NCBI GenBank assembly: GCA_020353535.1
Contig: CP070696.1
Coordinates: 4,776,465 to 4,840,464 of the forward strand
Origin: Spirochaetaceae bacterium
Lineage (GTDB): Bacteria; Spirochaetota; Spirochaetia; SZUA-6; DRHE01
Reading direction: 5' to 3'
Length of the DNA: 64,000 nt
Each line of letters begins with the position of its first letter. Position 1 is the stretch's first letter. The notes beneath the pieces are model-generated. The model was not told the origin of the DNA, searched no databases, and was given only the letters and a program-made list of their open reading frames with translations. This document shows positions 15,699-24,469 of this stretch, in pieces. The translations under genes and the position numbers were made by a program.

Positions 15699-16862
15699 TT
15701 GGCAGACGAAGCGACTGTGGTGAGAAAGAAGATACATTTTGCCATGATCGAGGCCGGCGGGGGGCACAAGACGCCCGCCCTGGCGGTGGCGGAAGCCCTC
15801 GAAGAGCTGTTTCCGGGAAAGTACGAGCTCAAGGTCCTGGATTTCATGAAGGATCTGGGCTGTACGAATCTGGACGAAGCTCACAAGAAGATGTGGAAGT
15901 ATTTGCTGAAACACCCCGAGCTGACCAAGAGCATCCAAACATTCGATTTCATCACCGGTCCGGTGAACATCCAGATTTACAAACTGTTCCTCGATCGAGT
16001 CGCTAAATACGTAATGCGCTACCTCTACAATGAAAAGCCCGATCTGATCTTCTCCACCCACTATTTCAACACGATGTCCATCGCCCATATCCGAAAGGCC
16101 TACGATATCGGGCCGATTCTCATCAACTACCTTACCGAGATTTTCGACTTCGATTCCTATTGGTATTTGAAAAACGTGGATCATTACATCGTGGCCTCCA
16201 CTCAGGCGGAAACGAAGCTTCTCAAGAGGAAATTCCCGAGGGAAAAACTGCATGCCTTTCCCTATCCTGTACGCAGCAGCTTTTTCGACATCAGGCGCAG
16301 CAAGCGGCAAGTACTCGAGCCTCTCGGTCTCGACAACGGCCGAAAAACCCTGTTGATAACCCTGGGAAGTGAGGGAATCGGATCGATCTACAGGATGATC
16401 GAGGCTCTGGTGAAGAAAAGCTTCTCTCTCAACGTGATCGCTGTGGCGGGAAAAAACGAACAGCTGCGGCAGCAATTGCATCAGGATTTCGGCTCGCCAG
16501 ATCAAAACACAAGGGTAGTGGCCATGGGTTTCCAGGAGCGCATCAACGAATTGATCTACGCCTCCGACTTCTGTTTCATCAAACCCGGACCGGCGACCAC
16601 CTGGGAGGTGCTTTCAATGAAAAAACCGATCATCTTCTTCGAAAGTGCCCAACTCAGTGAGAACCCGAATATCAAGTTCGTAGTGGAGAATCGTCTGGGC
16701 TACTACGCGGGAAACATGCCCCGCAAACTCTCCCAGATCGTGGATTGGTTTCTGGGCGGCTACGGTCTCCAGGAGTGCGAACGGGCCTACGAGCAGATCT
16801 CTATCGAGAACGGATCTACGGAGATTGCCCGCTTTTTAGATCAGGTTCTGGAGGGGAATTAG
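15699..16862 (+). CDS. MGDG synthase/UgtP-like GT28-fold glycosyltransferase
   Basis: A 387-residue glycosyltransferase of the MurG/MGDG-synthase fold. The N-terminal GGGHKTPALAVAEAL loop binds the lipid acceptor or sugar nucleotide. The central LITLGSEGIG begins the second Rossmann domain. KPGPATTWEVLSMKKPIIFF near residues 300-320 is the donor-nucleotide signature, followed by QLSENPN. It probably adds a hexose to diacylglycerol to make membrane glycolipid at the inner face of the cytoplasmic membrane. The start is uncertain: TTG 15699, GTG 15717 and GTG 15720 are in frame, and none has a clear Shine-Dalgarno site. Confidence 0.82.
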   Translation: MADEATVVRKKIHFAMIEAGGGHKTPALAVAEALEELFPGKYELKVLDFMKDLGCTNLDEAHKKMWKYLLKHPELTKSIQTFDFITGPVNIQIYKLFLDRVAKYVMRYLYNEKPDLIFSTHYFNTMSIAHIRKAYDIGPILINYLTEIFDFDSYWYLKNVDHYIVASTQAETKLLKRKFPREKLHAFPYPVRSSFFDIRRSKRQVLEPLGLDNGRKTLLITLGSEGIGSIYRMIEALVKKSFSLNVIAVAGKNEQLRQQLHQDFGSPDQNTRVVAMGFQERINELIYASDFCFIKPGPATTWEVLSMKKPIIFFESAQLSENPNIKFVVENRLGYYAGNMPRKLSQIVDWFLGGYGLQECERAYEQISIENGSTEIARFLDQVLEGN

Positions 16863-16948
16863 TCATCCCGCGGATTGCCGGACTACCGGCATCAGCCGCA
16901 CACGGATCGCCTGCAACGGCCGGCAGCGATCCTCCTCTCCCCGAATGT

Positions 16949-17146
16949 TCAGCCGCCGGCAACGATCGGCCGCACCTCTACCTCCGCCTCATCCGGAACG
17001 ATCGAACTGTCCCACTCTTTTCGTCTGACTATCGTTCCGTTCACCCGCACCAGTACGGAGGGAAAGTTGTAGCCGAGGGTGTCCAGCACCTCTCGCACAG
17101 TGAGCTTCTCGTGCCACTGCAGCTGTTTGCCCTTTGCCGTGATCAT
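16949..17146 (-). CDS. thiS: ThiS/MoaD-like sulfur-carrier protein
   Basis: A 65-residue beta-grasp protein ending in the diagnostic Gly-Gly (VRPIVAGG), the site of C-terminal thiocarboxylation. GKQLQWHEKLTVREVLDTLG and VRVNGTIVRRKEWDS are typical of ThiS. It would carry sulfur for thiamine thiazole or a related pathway. ATGAGGAG gives a GAGGAG ribosome site 4 bases before the start. No thiG, thiF, moaE or other partner is next to it; it sits convergent to a glycosyltransferase and divergent from a phosphate acyltransferase gene. Confidence 0.8.
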   Translation of the reverse strand: MITAKGKQLQWHEKLTVREVLDTLGYNFPSVLVRVNGTIVRRKEWDSSIVPDEAEVEVRPIVAGG

Positions 17147-17210
17147 GACTCCTCATCCTCATACCACTGATCGCCGGCAGCGGTCAATAGGAAGGTCTTT
17201 GAGGTTTTTC

Positions 17211-17239
17211 TTGACGCCGATCAGAGCCGGTAGTATCGT
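17211..17239 (+). promoter_or_regulatory. Promoter for phosphate acyltransferase gene (leaderless)
   Basis: TTGACG (17211-17216), 17-base spacer, TATCGT (17234-17239). ATG 17250 lies 10 bases after the -10 box. Confidence 0.6.
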
Positions 17240-17249
17240 TTGAAAGGCC

Positions 17250-18149
17250 ATGATCCGCACGTTTGAAGAACTCGAGGAAGCGGCAAAATCGAAGCCCTCA
17301 AGACATCTGGCATTGGCCATGGCCGAAGAGGCGGATGCGCTCAAAGCTGTGGTAACCGCGGCCGCGCAGGGGGTGGTCGAACCGATTTTGGTGGGACAGG
17401 AACGTGCCATTCGCGAAATCGCCGAGAAGCAGGAACTCGACATATCCTCCTACCGAGTGGTAGCGGCAGAGGGGGAGGAGCAATGCGCCGCCAGGGCCGT
17501 GGAGTTGGTACGGGAGGGGGAGGCGGCGGTACTGATGAAGGGTCGAACTCCCACGGCGGTGATCATGCGGGCGATCCTGCATCGTCACGGCGGGCTGCGC
17601 GGTCCGGGTGTGCTGTCCCACGTGTCGATCATCCAGATCGACACCTATCCGAAACTGCTTATCATGTCCGATCCCGGAATCAACATCGCCCCGGATCTGA
17701 AAACGAAAGCGGCGATCATCGGCAACACGGTGTACGTAGCTCACAGACTGGGTATCGAGCAGCCCAAGGTTGCGGTGATCGCAGCCGTGGAAAAGGTCAA
17801 TCCCGTAGCCATGCCCGTTACCGTGGATGCCGCACTCCTCAGCAAAATGTCGGAGCGCGGCCAAATTCCCGGGTGCATCGTGGACGGACCCTTCGCTCTG
17901 GACAGCGCCCTATCCCGCAAGTCCTGCGAAACAAAGGGCATTCAAACCGAGGTGGGGGGGGATGCGGATATCCTGCTGATGCCGGATATCGAAGCAGCCA
18001 ACGTGTTTTACAAAACTCTGGCCCATCTGACAGATGCCAAGATCGCCGCAATGACCATCGGTGCCAAAGCACCGGTGGTCATGAGCTCCCGGGCCGACAG
18101 CGACACGATCAAGTACCTGTCGATCCTTGGAGCCGTATCGATCGCCTAG
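17250..18149 (+). CDS. ptb: Phosphate acetyl/butyryltransferase
   Basis: A 299-residue member of the PTA_PTB family, which swaps CoA and phosphate on an acyl group as a step toward ATP by substrate-level phosphorylation. Seen are LMKGRTPTAVIMRAIL, HVSIIQIDTYPKLLIMSDPGIN, AVEKVNPVAMPVTVDA, GCIVDGPFALDSALS, DADILLMPDIEAAN and PVVMSSRADS near the C-terminus. The roughly 300-residue size and the DGPFALD form fit phosphate butyryltransferase-like proteins better than classical Pta. No acyl kinase is adjacent. Propionyl-CoA, butyryl-CoA or acetyl-CoA are all possible, and the mutase genes 1.6 kb away make a propionate link possible. Confidence 0.85.
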   Translation: MIRTFEELEEAAKSKPSRHLALAMAEEADALKAVVTAAAQGVVEPILVGQERAIREIAEKQELDISSYRVVAAEGEEQCAARAVELVREGEAAVLMKGRTPTAVIMRAILHRHGGLRGPGVLSHVSIIQIDTYPKLLIMSDPGINIAPDLKTKAAIIGNTVYVAHRLGIEQPKVAVIAAVEKVNPVAMPVTVDAALLSKMSERGQIPGCIVDGPFALDSALSRKSCETKGIQTEVGGDADILLMPDIEAANVFYKTLAHLTDAKIAAMTIGAKAPVVMSSRADSDTIKYLSILGAVSIA

Positions 18150-18181
18150 CACCTATAGGCGCCCCGGTCTTTTCTTGAGCT

Positions 18182-18847
18182 CTAGCGAAGATCCCCCATC
18201 ATCTGAAGGATTGTCCGGCCACCGGGGGTGCGGAAGTTCGGATTTATCTTTGCCAATTCGTCCCAGGATTGAAAAGCGCCGATTCTGTCTCCCAGATCGT
18301 AGTACAACACGATCCCCTTGTTGAAACGAGACTGTTCGTGGGAGGGATCTTCGGCCATGGCACGGTCGAAGGCCTCAATGGCTTGTGAAAAATCGCCGGT
18401 GCGGCGGTACATGATCCCTATATCGGTCCACACATTGGCATTCTCCGGATCGATATCCAGGGATCGCTGATAGGCATCTATCGCCTCGGGATACTGATCA
18501 CTGTCAAAATAGGCGTTTCCCAGCTCCGTCCAGATTTCCCGATCATTGGGATTCTGGGAAGCCCTCTGTTTCAGAGATTCTATGTACTCGTTCCTCGAGG
18601 GGGCTTGCTGGAATAGCTGTCCCGTGGAATCGCCGGATTGCCAGCCACCGGGCTGCCGGCCACCGGATCTCTGGCTGCCTCCACCGATTCCGGCGTCCAG
18701 TCGAAATCCCCCCACAAAAGCGCTGACCACATATCCTACTAAAAAGGCGGCAATAATCGAGGCGATCAGCGTGCCCGAGCTGACGGTCTTGCCGTTTCCC
18801 CGGGAGCTCTTCGATCCCCCGGTTTTCCTGCTAGTCCTGGCTGCCAT
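18182..18847 (-). CDS. Membrane-anchored TPR protein
   Basis: A 221-residue protein. A basic cytoplasmic N-terminus (residues 1-24) is followed by one membrane helix (about 25-47, LIASIIAAFLVGYVVSAFVGG), a Gly/Ser/Gln-rich linker, then three TPR units from about residue 90 to 195 (EIWTELGNAYFDSDQYPEAIDAYQ and ANVWTDIGIMYRRTGDFSQAI are typical). It likely scaffolds periplasmic protein contacts. ATG 18847 is chosen because GGAG is 7 bases upstream; ATG 18853 would be only 1 base from it. Confidence 0.8.
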   Translation of the reverse strand: MAARTSRKTGGSKSSRGNGKTVSSGTLIASIIAAFLVGYVVSAFVGGFRLDAGIGGGSQRSGGRQPGGWQSGDSTGQLFQQAPSRNEYIESLKQRASQNPNDREIWTELGNAYFDSDQYPEAIDAYQRSLDIDPENANVWTDIGIMYRRTGDFSQAIEAFDRAMAEDPSHEQSRFNKGIVLYYDLGDRIGAFQSWDELAKINPNFRTPGGRTILQMMGDLR

Positions 18848-18980
18848 CTTCATACTCCGTTATCTTTTATTCCCTGCAGTCTCGGAGAGCCGAATGCTTC
18901 ATCCGAACGATCCGCAGTGTATATAAGCTATGTACAGGAGCGGGAACAATCAAGGATTTTCTCAACCCACCTCCGTACTC

Positions 18981-19010
18981 TTGAGTGAACGGTGGAATCG
19001 AGCGTATCAT
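18981..19010 (+). promoter_or_regulatory. Possible promoter for the UPF0173 hydrolase and mutase genes
   Basis: TTGAGT (18981-18986), 18-base spacer, TATCAT (19005-19010), 44 bases before ATG 19055, which has a proper GGAAAGGAG site. Confidence 0.45.
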
Positions 19011-19054
19011 GATAGCAGGATAAAGGATCTGAGAATCTTGGAAAGGAGCCCGCC

Positions 19055-19732
19055 ATGCCTCGATTGACCTATCTGGGACACGCGGCGTTCACCGTGGAAG
19101 GTAGCAAAGCCCGAATCGTAATCGATCCATTTCTTTCCGGAAATCCACTGGCCACGGCCAGTCCGGAGCAGGTAGAAGTGGACTACGTCCTGCTGACCCA
19201 TGGTCACGGAGACCATCTGGGAGATGGAATCGAGATCGCCAGGGCCAACAAAGCCACCATCGTGGCGCCGAACGAACTGGCAATATACTGCGCCGGCAAA
19301 GGCGCCCAAACCCACCCGATGCACATCGGAGGTGCCTTTCAGTTCCCCTTCGGGCGGGTCAAGCTAACCATCGCTCATCACGGATCGGTCGCTCCGGATG
19401 GAACCTACACCGGAAATCCCTGCGGTTTTCTCATCACCATGGATGGAAAGACCCTGTATCATCCGGGTGATACGGGCCTGTTCTACGACATGAAGCTGAT
19501 CGGCCAGATGAACAAAATCGACCTGGCGCTCCTACCTATCGGAGATAATTTCACAATGGGAATTGAGGATGCCGTGATGGCCGCGGATTTCCTGCAAGCC
19601 CGCATGTACATCCCCATGCACTTCAAAACCTTCGAGGTCATTGATGTGGAACCGGGAGAGTTCGTAAACAAGGTTAAGGCCAAGGGCCAAAAAGCCCAGG
19701 TACTGCCCATTGGAGCGAGCCTGGAGTATTGA
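19055..19732 (+). CDS. UPF0173 metal-dependent hydrolase (metallo-beta-lactamase fold)
   Basis: A 225-residue protein of the UPF0173/UlaG-like metallo-beta-lactamase branch. Zn ligands appear in LLTHGHGDHLGD (near residue 50), in IAHHGS, in LYHPGDTGL and in IPMHFKTF near the end. The family hydrolyses lactones, phosphodiesters or similar esters; the substrate of this subgroup is not established. GGAAAGGAG precedes the ATG. It lies 64 bases before the mutase genes with no good promoter between, so it may be the first gene of that operon. Confidence 0.87.
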   Translation: MPRLTYLGHAAFTVEGSKARIVIDPFLSGNPLATASPEQVEVDYVLLTHGHGDHLGDGIEIARANKATIVAPNELAIYCAGKGAQTHPMHIGGAFQFPFGRVKLTIAHHGSVAPDGTYTGNPCGFLITMDGKTLYHPGDTGLFYDMKLIGQMNKIDLALLPIGDNFTMGIEDAVMAADFLQARMYIPMHFKTFEVIDVEPGEFVNKVKAKGQKAQVLPIGASLEY

Positions 19733-19796
19733 ATTCGCCGTAAAGAGGAGGTAGTGTCGGCAGGCAGCGTGAGAGAGAAACTGCGGGAGGTAACAT

Positions 19797-21464
19797 ATGC
19801 CGCAAGAAATCCAGAAACAGAAAAAGCTCTGGGAACAGAACACCGTAGAACCGGCGATCAGTCGCTATCCGGAACGGAAGGATGAATTCGTAACCGGATC
19901 GGACAAACCGGTCCAGCGGCTTTATCTTCCCGAAAGCCTCTCCGCCGAGGATTACCTGGAAAAGCAGGGATTTCCCGGGTTGTACCCGTACACTCGGGGA
20001 GTCCAGCCCACCATGTACCGCGGCCGCTTGTGGACCATGCGGCAGTACGCCGGCTTCGGCAGCGCCGAAGAGTCGAACCAGCGGTATCGCTTTCTGATGG
20101 AGCAGGGCCAGACCGGCCTCTCCGTAGCCTTCGATCTACCCACCCAGATCGGTTACGACTCCGACGACCCTCGGTCGGAGGGAGAGGTGGGGAAGGTCGG
20201 AGTGGCCATCGACACCTTGAAGGACATGGAGATTCTCTTCGAGGGCATTCCCCTCGATAAGATTTCTACCTCCATGACTATCAATGCCCCTGCGGCTATC
20301 CTCCTGGCCATGTACATCGCCGTGGCGGAGAAGCAGGGAGTAGGCAAAGACAAACTGAGGGGAACGATCCAAAACGACATCTTGAAAGAATACGTGGCCC
20401 GGGGCACTTATATCTTCCCGCCGGAACCTTCGATGCGTCTGATTACCGATGTGTTCGCCTACTGCAGCCGGGAAATACCCCAGTGGAACACGATCAGCAT
20501 CTCCGGATACCATATTCGGGAGGCCGGCAGCGACGCCTCTCAAGAAGTGGCTTTCACCCTGGCCAACGGGATCGCATATGTCCGCGCCGCCATCCAGGCG
20601 GGGCTCGACGTAGACGAGTTCGCCGGCCGGCTGTCGTTCTTCTTCAACGCCCACAATGATCTGCTGGAGGAGGTGGCCAAGTTCCGGGCTGCCCGCCGCA
20701 TCTGGGCACGAATAATGAAAGAACGATTCAATGCTGCCGATCCGAAATCCATGATGCTGCGCTTCCACACTCAGACGGGAGGATCGACCCTGACCGCCCA
20801 GCAGCCGGACAACAACATCGTCCGGGTGGCCATCCAGGCTCTGGCGGCTGTCCTCGGAGGAACCCAGAGCCTGCACACCAACAGCCGGGAAGAAGCTATG
20901 GCTCTGCCGGCGGAAGATTCCGTGCGCCTGGCTCTGCGTACCCAGCAGATCCTGGCCTACGAGTCTGGGGTCACCGCCACCGTGGATCCCCTGGCCGGTT
21001 CGTACTACCTGGAGGCGCTCACCGATCGCATCGAGCTGGAGGTCTGGCAGTACATCGACAGGATCGAAGCCCTCGGCGGGATGGTGCCCTCTATCCTGAA
21101 GGGCTACATTCAAAAACAGATCCAGGAAGCCGCCTTCCGTACCCAGAAGGATATCGAATCCGGTGAACGGGTTGTGGTGGGAATCAACAAATTCCAGATG
21201 GAGGAGAAGAAGCCACAGAATCTTCTGCGGGTCGATCCGGCAATCCGGCAGGTACAGATAGACCAGCTTTCCCGGATCAAAGGCAGCCGCAGTGCCTCCC
21301 GGGTGCGGGAGAGCCTCGAAAAACTGCGCCAGGGGGCAAAACAGAGGGATGTCAATCTATTGCCCCTGATTCTCGATACGGTGAGGGAGTACGCCACCCT
21401 GGGGGAGATCTGCCAAATCCTGCGGGAGGTGTTCGGCGAGCACAAGGAAACCATCGTGCTGTGA
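19797..21464 (+). CDS. mutB: Methylmalonyl-CoA mutase, large (catalytic) subunit
   Basis: A 555-residue acyl-CoA mutase alpha subunit without its own B12 domain. It isomerises (R)-methylmalonyl-CoA and succinyl-CoA by an adenosylcobalamin radical route. PYTRGVQPTMYRGRLWTMRQ holds Y74 at the position that is Tyr in methylmalonyl-CoA mutase (Phe or Ile in isobutyryl- or 2-hydroxyisobutyryl-CoA mutases). ISGYHIREAGSDASQE gives the catalytic His, and TQTGGSTLTAQQPDNN and GGTQSLHTNSREEA are family hallmarks. A GGGAGG site precedes ATG. The B12 subunit, MeaB chaperone and epimerase follow at once, so this is a complete split-mutase module. Confidence 0.95.
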   Translation: MPQEIQKQKKLWEQNTVEPAISRYPERKDEFVTGSDKPVQRLYLPESLSAEDYLEKQGFPGLYPYTRGVQPTMYRGRLWTMRQYAGFGSAEESNQRYRFLMEQGQTGLSVAFDLPTQIGYDSDDPRSEGEVGKVGVAIDTLKDMEILFEGIPLDKISTSMTINAPAAILLAMYIAVAEKQGVGKDKLRGTIQNDILKEYVARGTYIFPPEPSMRLITDVFAYCSREIPQWNTISISGYHIREAGSDASQEVAFTLANGIAYVRAAIQAGLDVDEFAGRLSFFFNAHNDLLEEVAKFRAARRIWARIMKERFNAADPKSMMLRFHTQTGGSTLTAQQPDNNIVRVAIQALAAVLGGTQSLHTNSREEAMALPAEDSVRLALRTQQILAYESGVTATVDPLAGSYYLEALTDRIELEVWQYIDRIEALGGMVPSILKGYIQKQIQEAAFRTQKDIESGERVVVGINKFQMEEKKPQNLLRVDPAIRQVQIDQLSRIKGSRSASRVRESLEKLRQGAKQRDVNLLPLILDTVREYATLGEICQILREVFGEHKETIVL

Positions 21465-21474
21465 GGAGATGAGG

Positions 21475-21876
21475 ATGGCCGGCACTAAAACCAGAGTTCT
21501 GATTGCCAAACCCGGATTAGACGGGCATGACAGGGGCGCCAAGTTCATCGCCCGGGCTCTTCGGGATGAAGGCTACGAGGTCATCTACACCGGGATCCGT
21601 CAAACTCCCGAGGCGATCGTGCAGACGGCAATCCAGGAGGATGTGGATTTCGTGGGCCTGAGCTTGCTCTCAGGTGCTCACAACGAGCTGTTTCCAAGGG
21701 TGGTGGATCTGCTCAAGGACAGCGGCGCGGAGGAAATCATCGTCTTCGGCGGGGGCATCATCCCAGAGCAGGACATCCCCTTTCTGAAAGACAGGGGAAT
21801 AGCGGCCATCTTCGGGCCTGGTACCACGACTGACCAGATCGTCGAGTTCCTGGAATCCGCTAGGGAGAGCACCTAA
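21475..21876 (+). CDS. Methylmalonyl-CoA mutase, small cobalamin-binding subunit
   Basis: A 133-residue B12-binding domain. The base-off motif DxHxxG is seen in KPGLDGHDRGAKF near residue 17, where His replaces the lower axial ligand of cobalamin. SLLSGAH, VFGGGIIP and IFGPGT complete the Rossmann-like pocket. It pairs with the 555-residue subunit to form the active heterodimer. ATG 21475 is preferred because GAGGAG then lies 6 bases upstream; ATG 21469 would directly abut that site. It starts 10 bases after the large subunit. Confidence 0.94.
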   Translation: MAGTKTRVLIAKPGLDGHDRGAKFIARALRDEGYEVIYTGIRQTPEAIVQTAIQEDVDFVGLSLLSGAHNELFPRVVDLLKDSGAEEIIVFGGGIIPEQDIPFLKDRGIAAIFGPGTTTDQIVEFLESAREST

Positions 21877-21880
21877 AGGG

Positions 21881-22873
21881 ATGGATCTTGTTGCAGAGAT
21901 TAGACAAGGAAACGTCCGGGCGATCGCCAGGGCCATCTCTCTGATCGAAGACCTTGAGCCGGGGGCCGAGTCGCTGGTCGATGCTCTGTACCCCGATACC
22001 GGCGGTTCGCTGGTTCTGGGAGTGACCGGTAGCCCCGGCGCTGGAAAGAGCACCCTGGTAGACAGGCTGATCACACTGGAACGCCGCCGCGGTCGCAAGG
22101 TGGCGGTGATCGCCGTGGATCCCAGCTCGCCATTTTCAGGCGGGGCGATTCTCGGCGACCGCCTGCGCATGCAAAGCCACGCTACCGATCCCGGGGTATT
22201 CATCCGCTCGATGGCCTCCAGGGGCTTTCTCGGGGGCGTAGCCGCAGCAACGGGGGATGTCATCAAAGTGCTGGATTCAGCCGGTTATCAGTCTATCTTC
22301 ATCGAAACGATAGGAGTAGGACAGACCGAGATCACGATCGTGGAACTCTCCGATATCGTGCTGCTGGTCCTGATGCCAGGGGCAGGAGATGAAATTCAGG
22401 CCATGAAGGCCGGGGTGATGGAGATCGGAGATGTCTTCGTCATCAACAAGAGAGATTTACCGGGAGCGGACAAGCTGCGGACCGAAGTGGAGTATGTCTT
22501 GAGCCTGAAAAGCCCCAATCCCGCGGCTGGCCGAGGGATCGGCCCGGCGGGAGTTGCAGCCAACCCGATAGTGATGACCTCAGCTTTCCACGATGAGGGA
22601 ATGAGGCAGCTGCAGGAGGCGATCGATACCTACAGAACGGAGGGTGAGCGTTCGGGCTGGCTGGCGGAACGACGACGCTTTCGCCTGGAGCGGGAACTGC
22701 TGGGAATGCTCAACCGTAAAGTCCATGAGCTGATGGATGTTCACATCGAAGTGTCCAAACAGCTGCCGGCGTGGACCGACAGCCTGTACCGACACGAAGC
22801 CCGTCCCTATGCCCTGATCAACGAGCAAATCCGAAAATTCCTGAGGGAGAGACGAAGTGATCGAGAAAATTAA
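21881..22873 (+). CDS. meaB: MeaB-type G-protein chaperone of methylmalonyl-CoA mutase
   Basis: A 330-residue SIMIBI GTPase. Walker A is GVTGSPGAGKSTLVD near residue 48; DPSSPFSGGAILGDRLRM is the switch I region, with ETIGVGQTE as switch II and NKRD as the guanine-specificity motif. It gates adenosylcobalamin loading and protects the mutase from inactivation. It begins 4 bases after the small subunit and overlaps the epimerase start by 17 bases, showing translational coupling through the module. Confidence 0.94.
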   Translation: MDLVAEIRQGNVRAIARAISLIEDLEPGAESLVDALYPDTGGSLVLGVTGSPGAGKSTLVDRLITLERRRGRKVAVIAVDPSSPFSGGAILGDRLRMQSHATDPGVFIRSMASRGFLGGVAAATGDVIKVLDSAGYQSIFIETIGVGQTEITIVELSDIVLLVLMPGAGDEIQAMKAGVMEIGDVFVINKRDLPGADKLRTEVEYVLSLKSPNPAAGRGIGPAGVAANPIVMTSAFHDEGMRQLQEAIDTYRTEGERSGWLAERRRFRLERELLGMLNRKVHELMDVHIEVSKQLPAWTDSLYRHEARPYALINEQIRKFLRERRSDREN

Positions 22874-23264
22874 CCACATTGCTATCGCCGTCCGTTCTCT
22901 GGAGGAGCACATCCCCTTCTACAGGGACGTGCTCAATCTGGAGTTCAGGTGTACGGAAGTGGTCGAAGACCAGAAAGTGCGCCTGGCCGTGTTTCGGGTC
23001 GGGGAAACTCAGATTGAGCTGCTCGAACCTACGGCCGCTGACAGCCCGATCTTAGCCTTCATCGAGAAACGGGGGGAGGGGATGCACCACATATCCTATC
23101 AGGTGGATGATATCGAAAAGCAAATCGCCGAGTTGAAAGCAAAACAGGTGCGCATGATCGATCAGAGTCCCCGCTCCGGGGCTCACGGAAGCCGTATCGC
23201 CTTCCTGCATCCCCAATCCTCCGCAAAGGTTCTAAGTGAACTTACCCAGGAGGTTGATCGATAA
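22857..23264 (+). CDS. mce: Methylmalonyl-CoA epimerase
   Basis: A 135-residue glyoxalase-fold protein that interconverts (S)- and (R)-methylmalonyl-CoA. Metal ligands are His in INHIAIAV (residue 7), Gln in ETQIELLEP, His in GMHHISYQV and Glu in LSELTQ. GPSG-type loops are replaced but length and order fit the family. It starts with GTG inside the end of meaB. With the upstream mutase it forms the core of propionyl-CoA/succinyl-CoA interconversion; a carboxylase or decarboxylase is not in this window. Confidence 0.92.
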   Translation: MIEKINHIAIAVRSLEEHIPFYRDVLNLEFRCTEVVEDQKVRLAVFRVGETQIELLEPTAADSPILAFIEKRGEGMHHISYQVDDIEKQIAELKAKQVRMIDQSPRSGAHGSRIAFLHPQSSAKVLSELTQEVDR

Positions 23265-23269
23265 CGAAG

Positions 23270-24469
23270 ATGAAACTTAATGTTGCAAACGACATCGCTT
23301 ACTCCAGACCCACGTTTTTCACGGCCATCGTGGTCGTGTCGATTGTCACGATTCTCCTGTTTCCTTTGTTTACGATCTTTCATCAGTATCCGAACATCAC
23401 CCGACTCCTCGAAGAGTTCACACTGAACGAGGCGGTAGGAGTGGCGAAATACCTCAGCACTTTTATCATCGCAGAAGAGGATGTGCTGGGACCGAATACC
23501 TTTGGCAAGGACATCGTGGCCCAGATTCAGAGGGTTGAACGGGACGCCCATTTTATCCGGCTGGTTATCTATTCACCCTCTGGGCAGATCCTCTATTCCA
23601 GTGAGCCGGGAGAGATCGGTGAGGTGAACCGGGATCCCTATTTCCGCCAGATGACAGTTGACCCGAAGGTTGTGGCCAAGGAGGTACAGAGGGGCGGCAG
23701 ATCACTGGAGGATCGCTACATGACGGTTGATGTCGTAGAAGCGTACGTTCCGATCATCCGGGAGGGGAATTTGACCGGTGTTTTCGAGATCTACTACGAT
23801 ATAAGCTCAGAAAAACAGAAGCTCAGATCTCTGATCAGCCTGTCTTCCGTTGTGCTATTTGGCATGGCAGCGGTACTGTTGATTGCCGTGTTCATCAGCG
23901 TATCCAGGGCAAATCAGTACCTTCGCGACAGGCAGCGTGTACTGGAAGAATTGCGCACTCTATCTCTTTCCGACGAGCTCACCGGCCTGTACAACAGGAG
24001 AGGTTTCTTCATCCTGGCGGAGCAGCAGATAAAAATCGCATCCCGGACAAGACGGGGAATGCTCCTCGTTTCCGCAGATCTGGATGGCCTGAAAAAAATT
24101 AACGACAGCTTTGGACATCACGAAGGTGATCGGGCGATAGTGGACGCTGGCCAAATATTGCGGCAAAGTTTCAGAGAATCCGACATCATATCCCGTATCG
24201 GCGGGGATGAGTTTGTGATTCTCATTCCTGAGAAACCTGAAATCAATGCGGAGGTACTTTTCGCTCGCCTGAAAAAAAACCTCGAAGCCCACAACGTCCG
24301 AGTACATCGGCCATATACCTTCTCTATAAGCATGGGAGTGGCCACCTTTGATCCTCTGAATCCCGCCACCCTTAACGAGCTTCTGGTCGCGGCGGACAAA
24401 TCGATGTACCAGAACAAAAAACACTATCGAAATCGACCGAAAACCGAGAGGACCGATCCTGCCTCATGA
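23270..24469 (+). CDS. Membrane diguanylate cyclase with Cache-like extracellular sensor
   Basis: A 399-residue protein. Two membrane helices (about 18-38 and 193-213) bracket a roughly 155-residue extracytoplasmic domain with dCache/sCache-like features (VIYSPSGQILYSS, DPYFRQM, YVPIIREGNLTGVFEI). A coiled linker leads to a complete GGDEF domain (about 240-390): DGLKKINDSFGHHEGDRA, GGDEF itself, and the I-site RESD five residues before it. It makes cyclic di-GMP in response to an outside signal. It starts 5 bases after the epimerase and overlaps the ABC exporter by ATGA, so it is inside the mutase operon or its read-through. Confidence 0.9.
   Translation: MKLNVANDIAYSRPTFFTAIVVVSIVTILLFPLFTIFHQYPNITRLLEEFTLNEAVGVAKYLSTFIIAEEDVLGPNTFGKDIVAQIQRVERDAHFIRLVIYSPSGQILYSSEPGEIGEVNRDPYFRQMTVDPKVVAKEVQRGGRSLEDRYMTVDVVEAYVPIIREGNLTGVFEIYYDISSEKQKLRSLISLSSVVLFGMAAVLLIAVFISVSRANQYLRDRQRVLEELRTLSLSDELTGLYNRRGFFILAEQQIKIASRTRRGMLLVSADLDGLKKINDSFGHHEGDRAIVDAGQILRQSFRESDIISRIGGDEFVILIPEKPEINAEVLFARLKKNLEAHNVRVHRPYTFSISMGVATFDPLNPATLNELLVAADKSMYQNKKHYRNRPKTERTDPAS

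Noticed and set aside
15621..16505. N-terminal extension of the HAD phosphatase by 295 residues
   Set aside because: The extension is the complement of the glycosyltransferase gene; the HAD fold starts at 15620.
16876..16891. Hairpin TGCCGG-ACTA-CCGGCA after the glycosyltransferase gene
   Set aside because: Short, no T-run, and within GC-rich DNA full of similar GCCGG strings; not convincing as a terminator.
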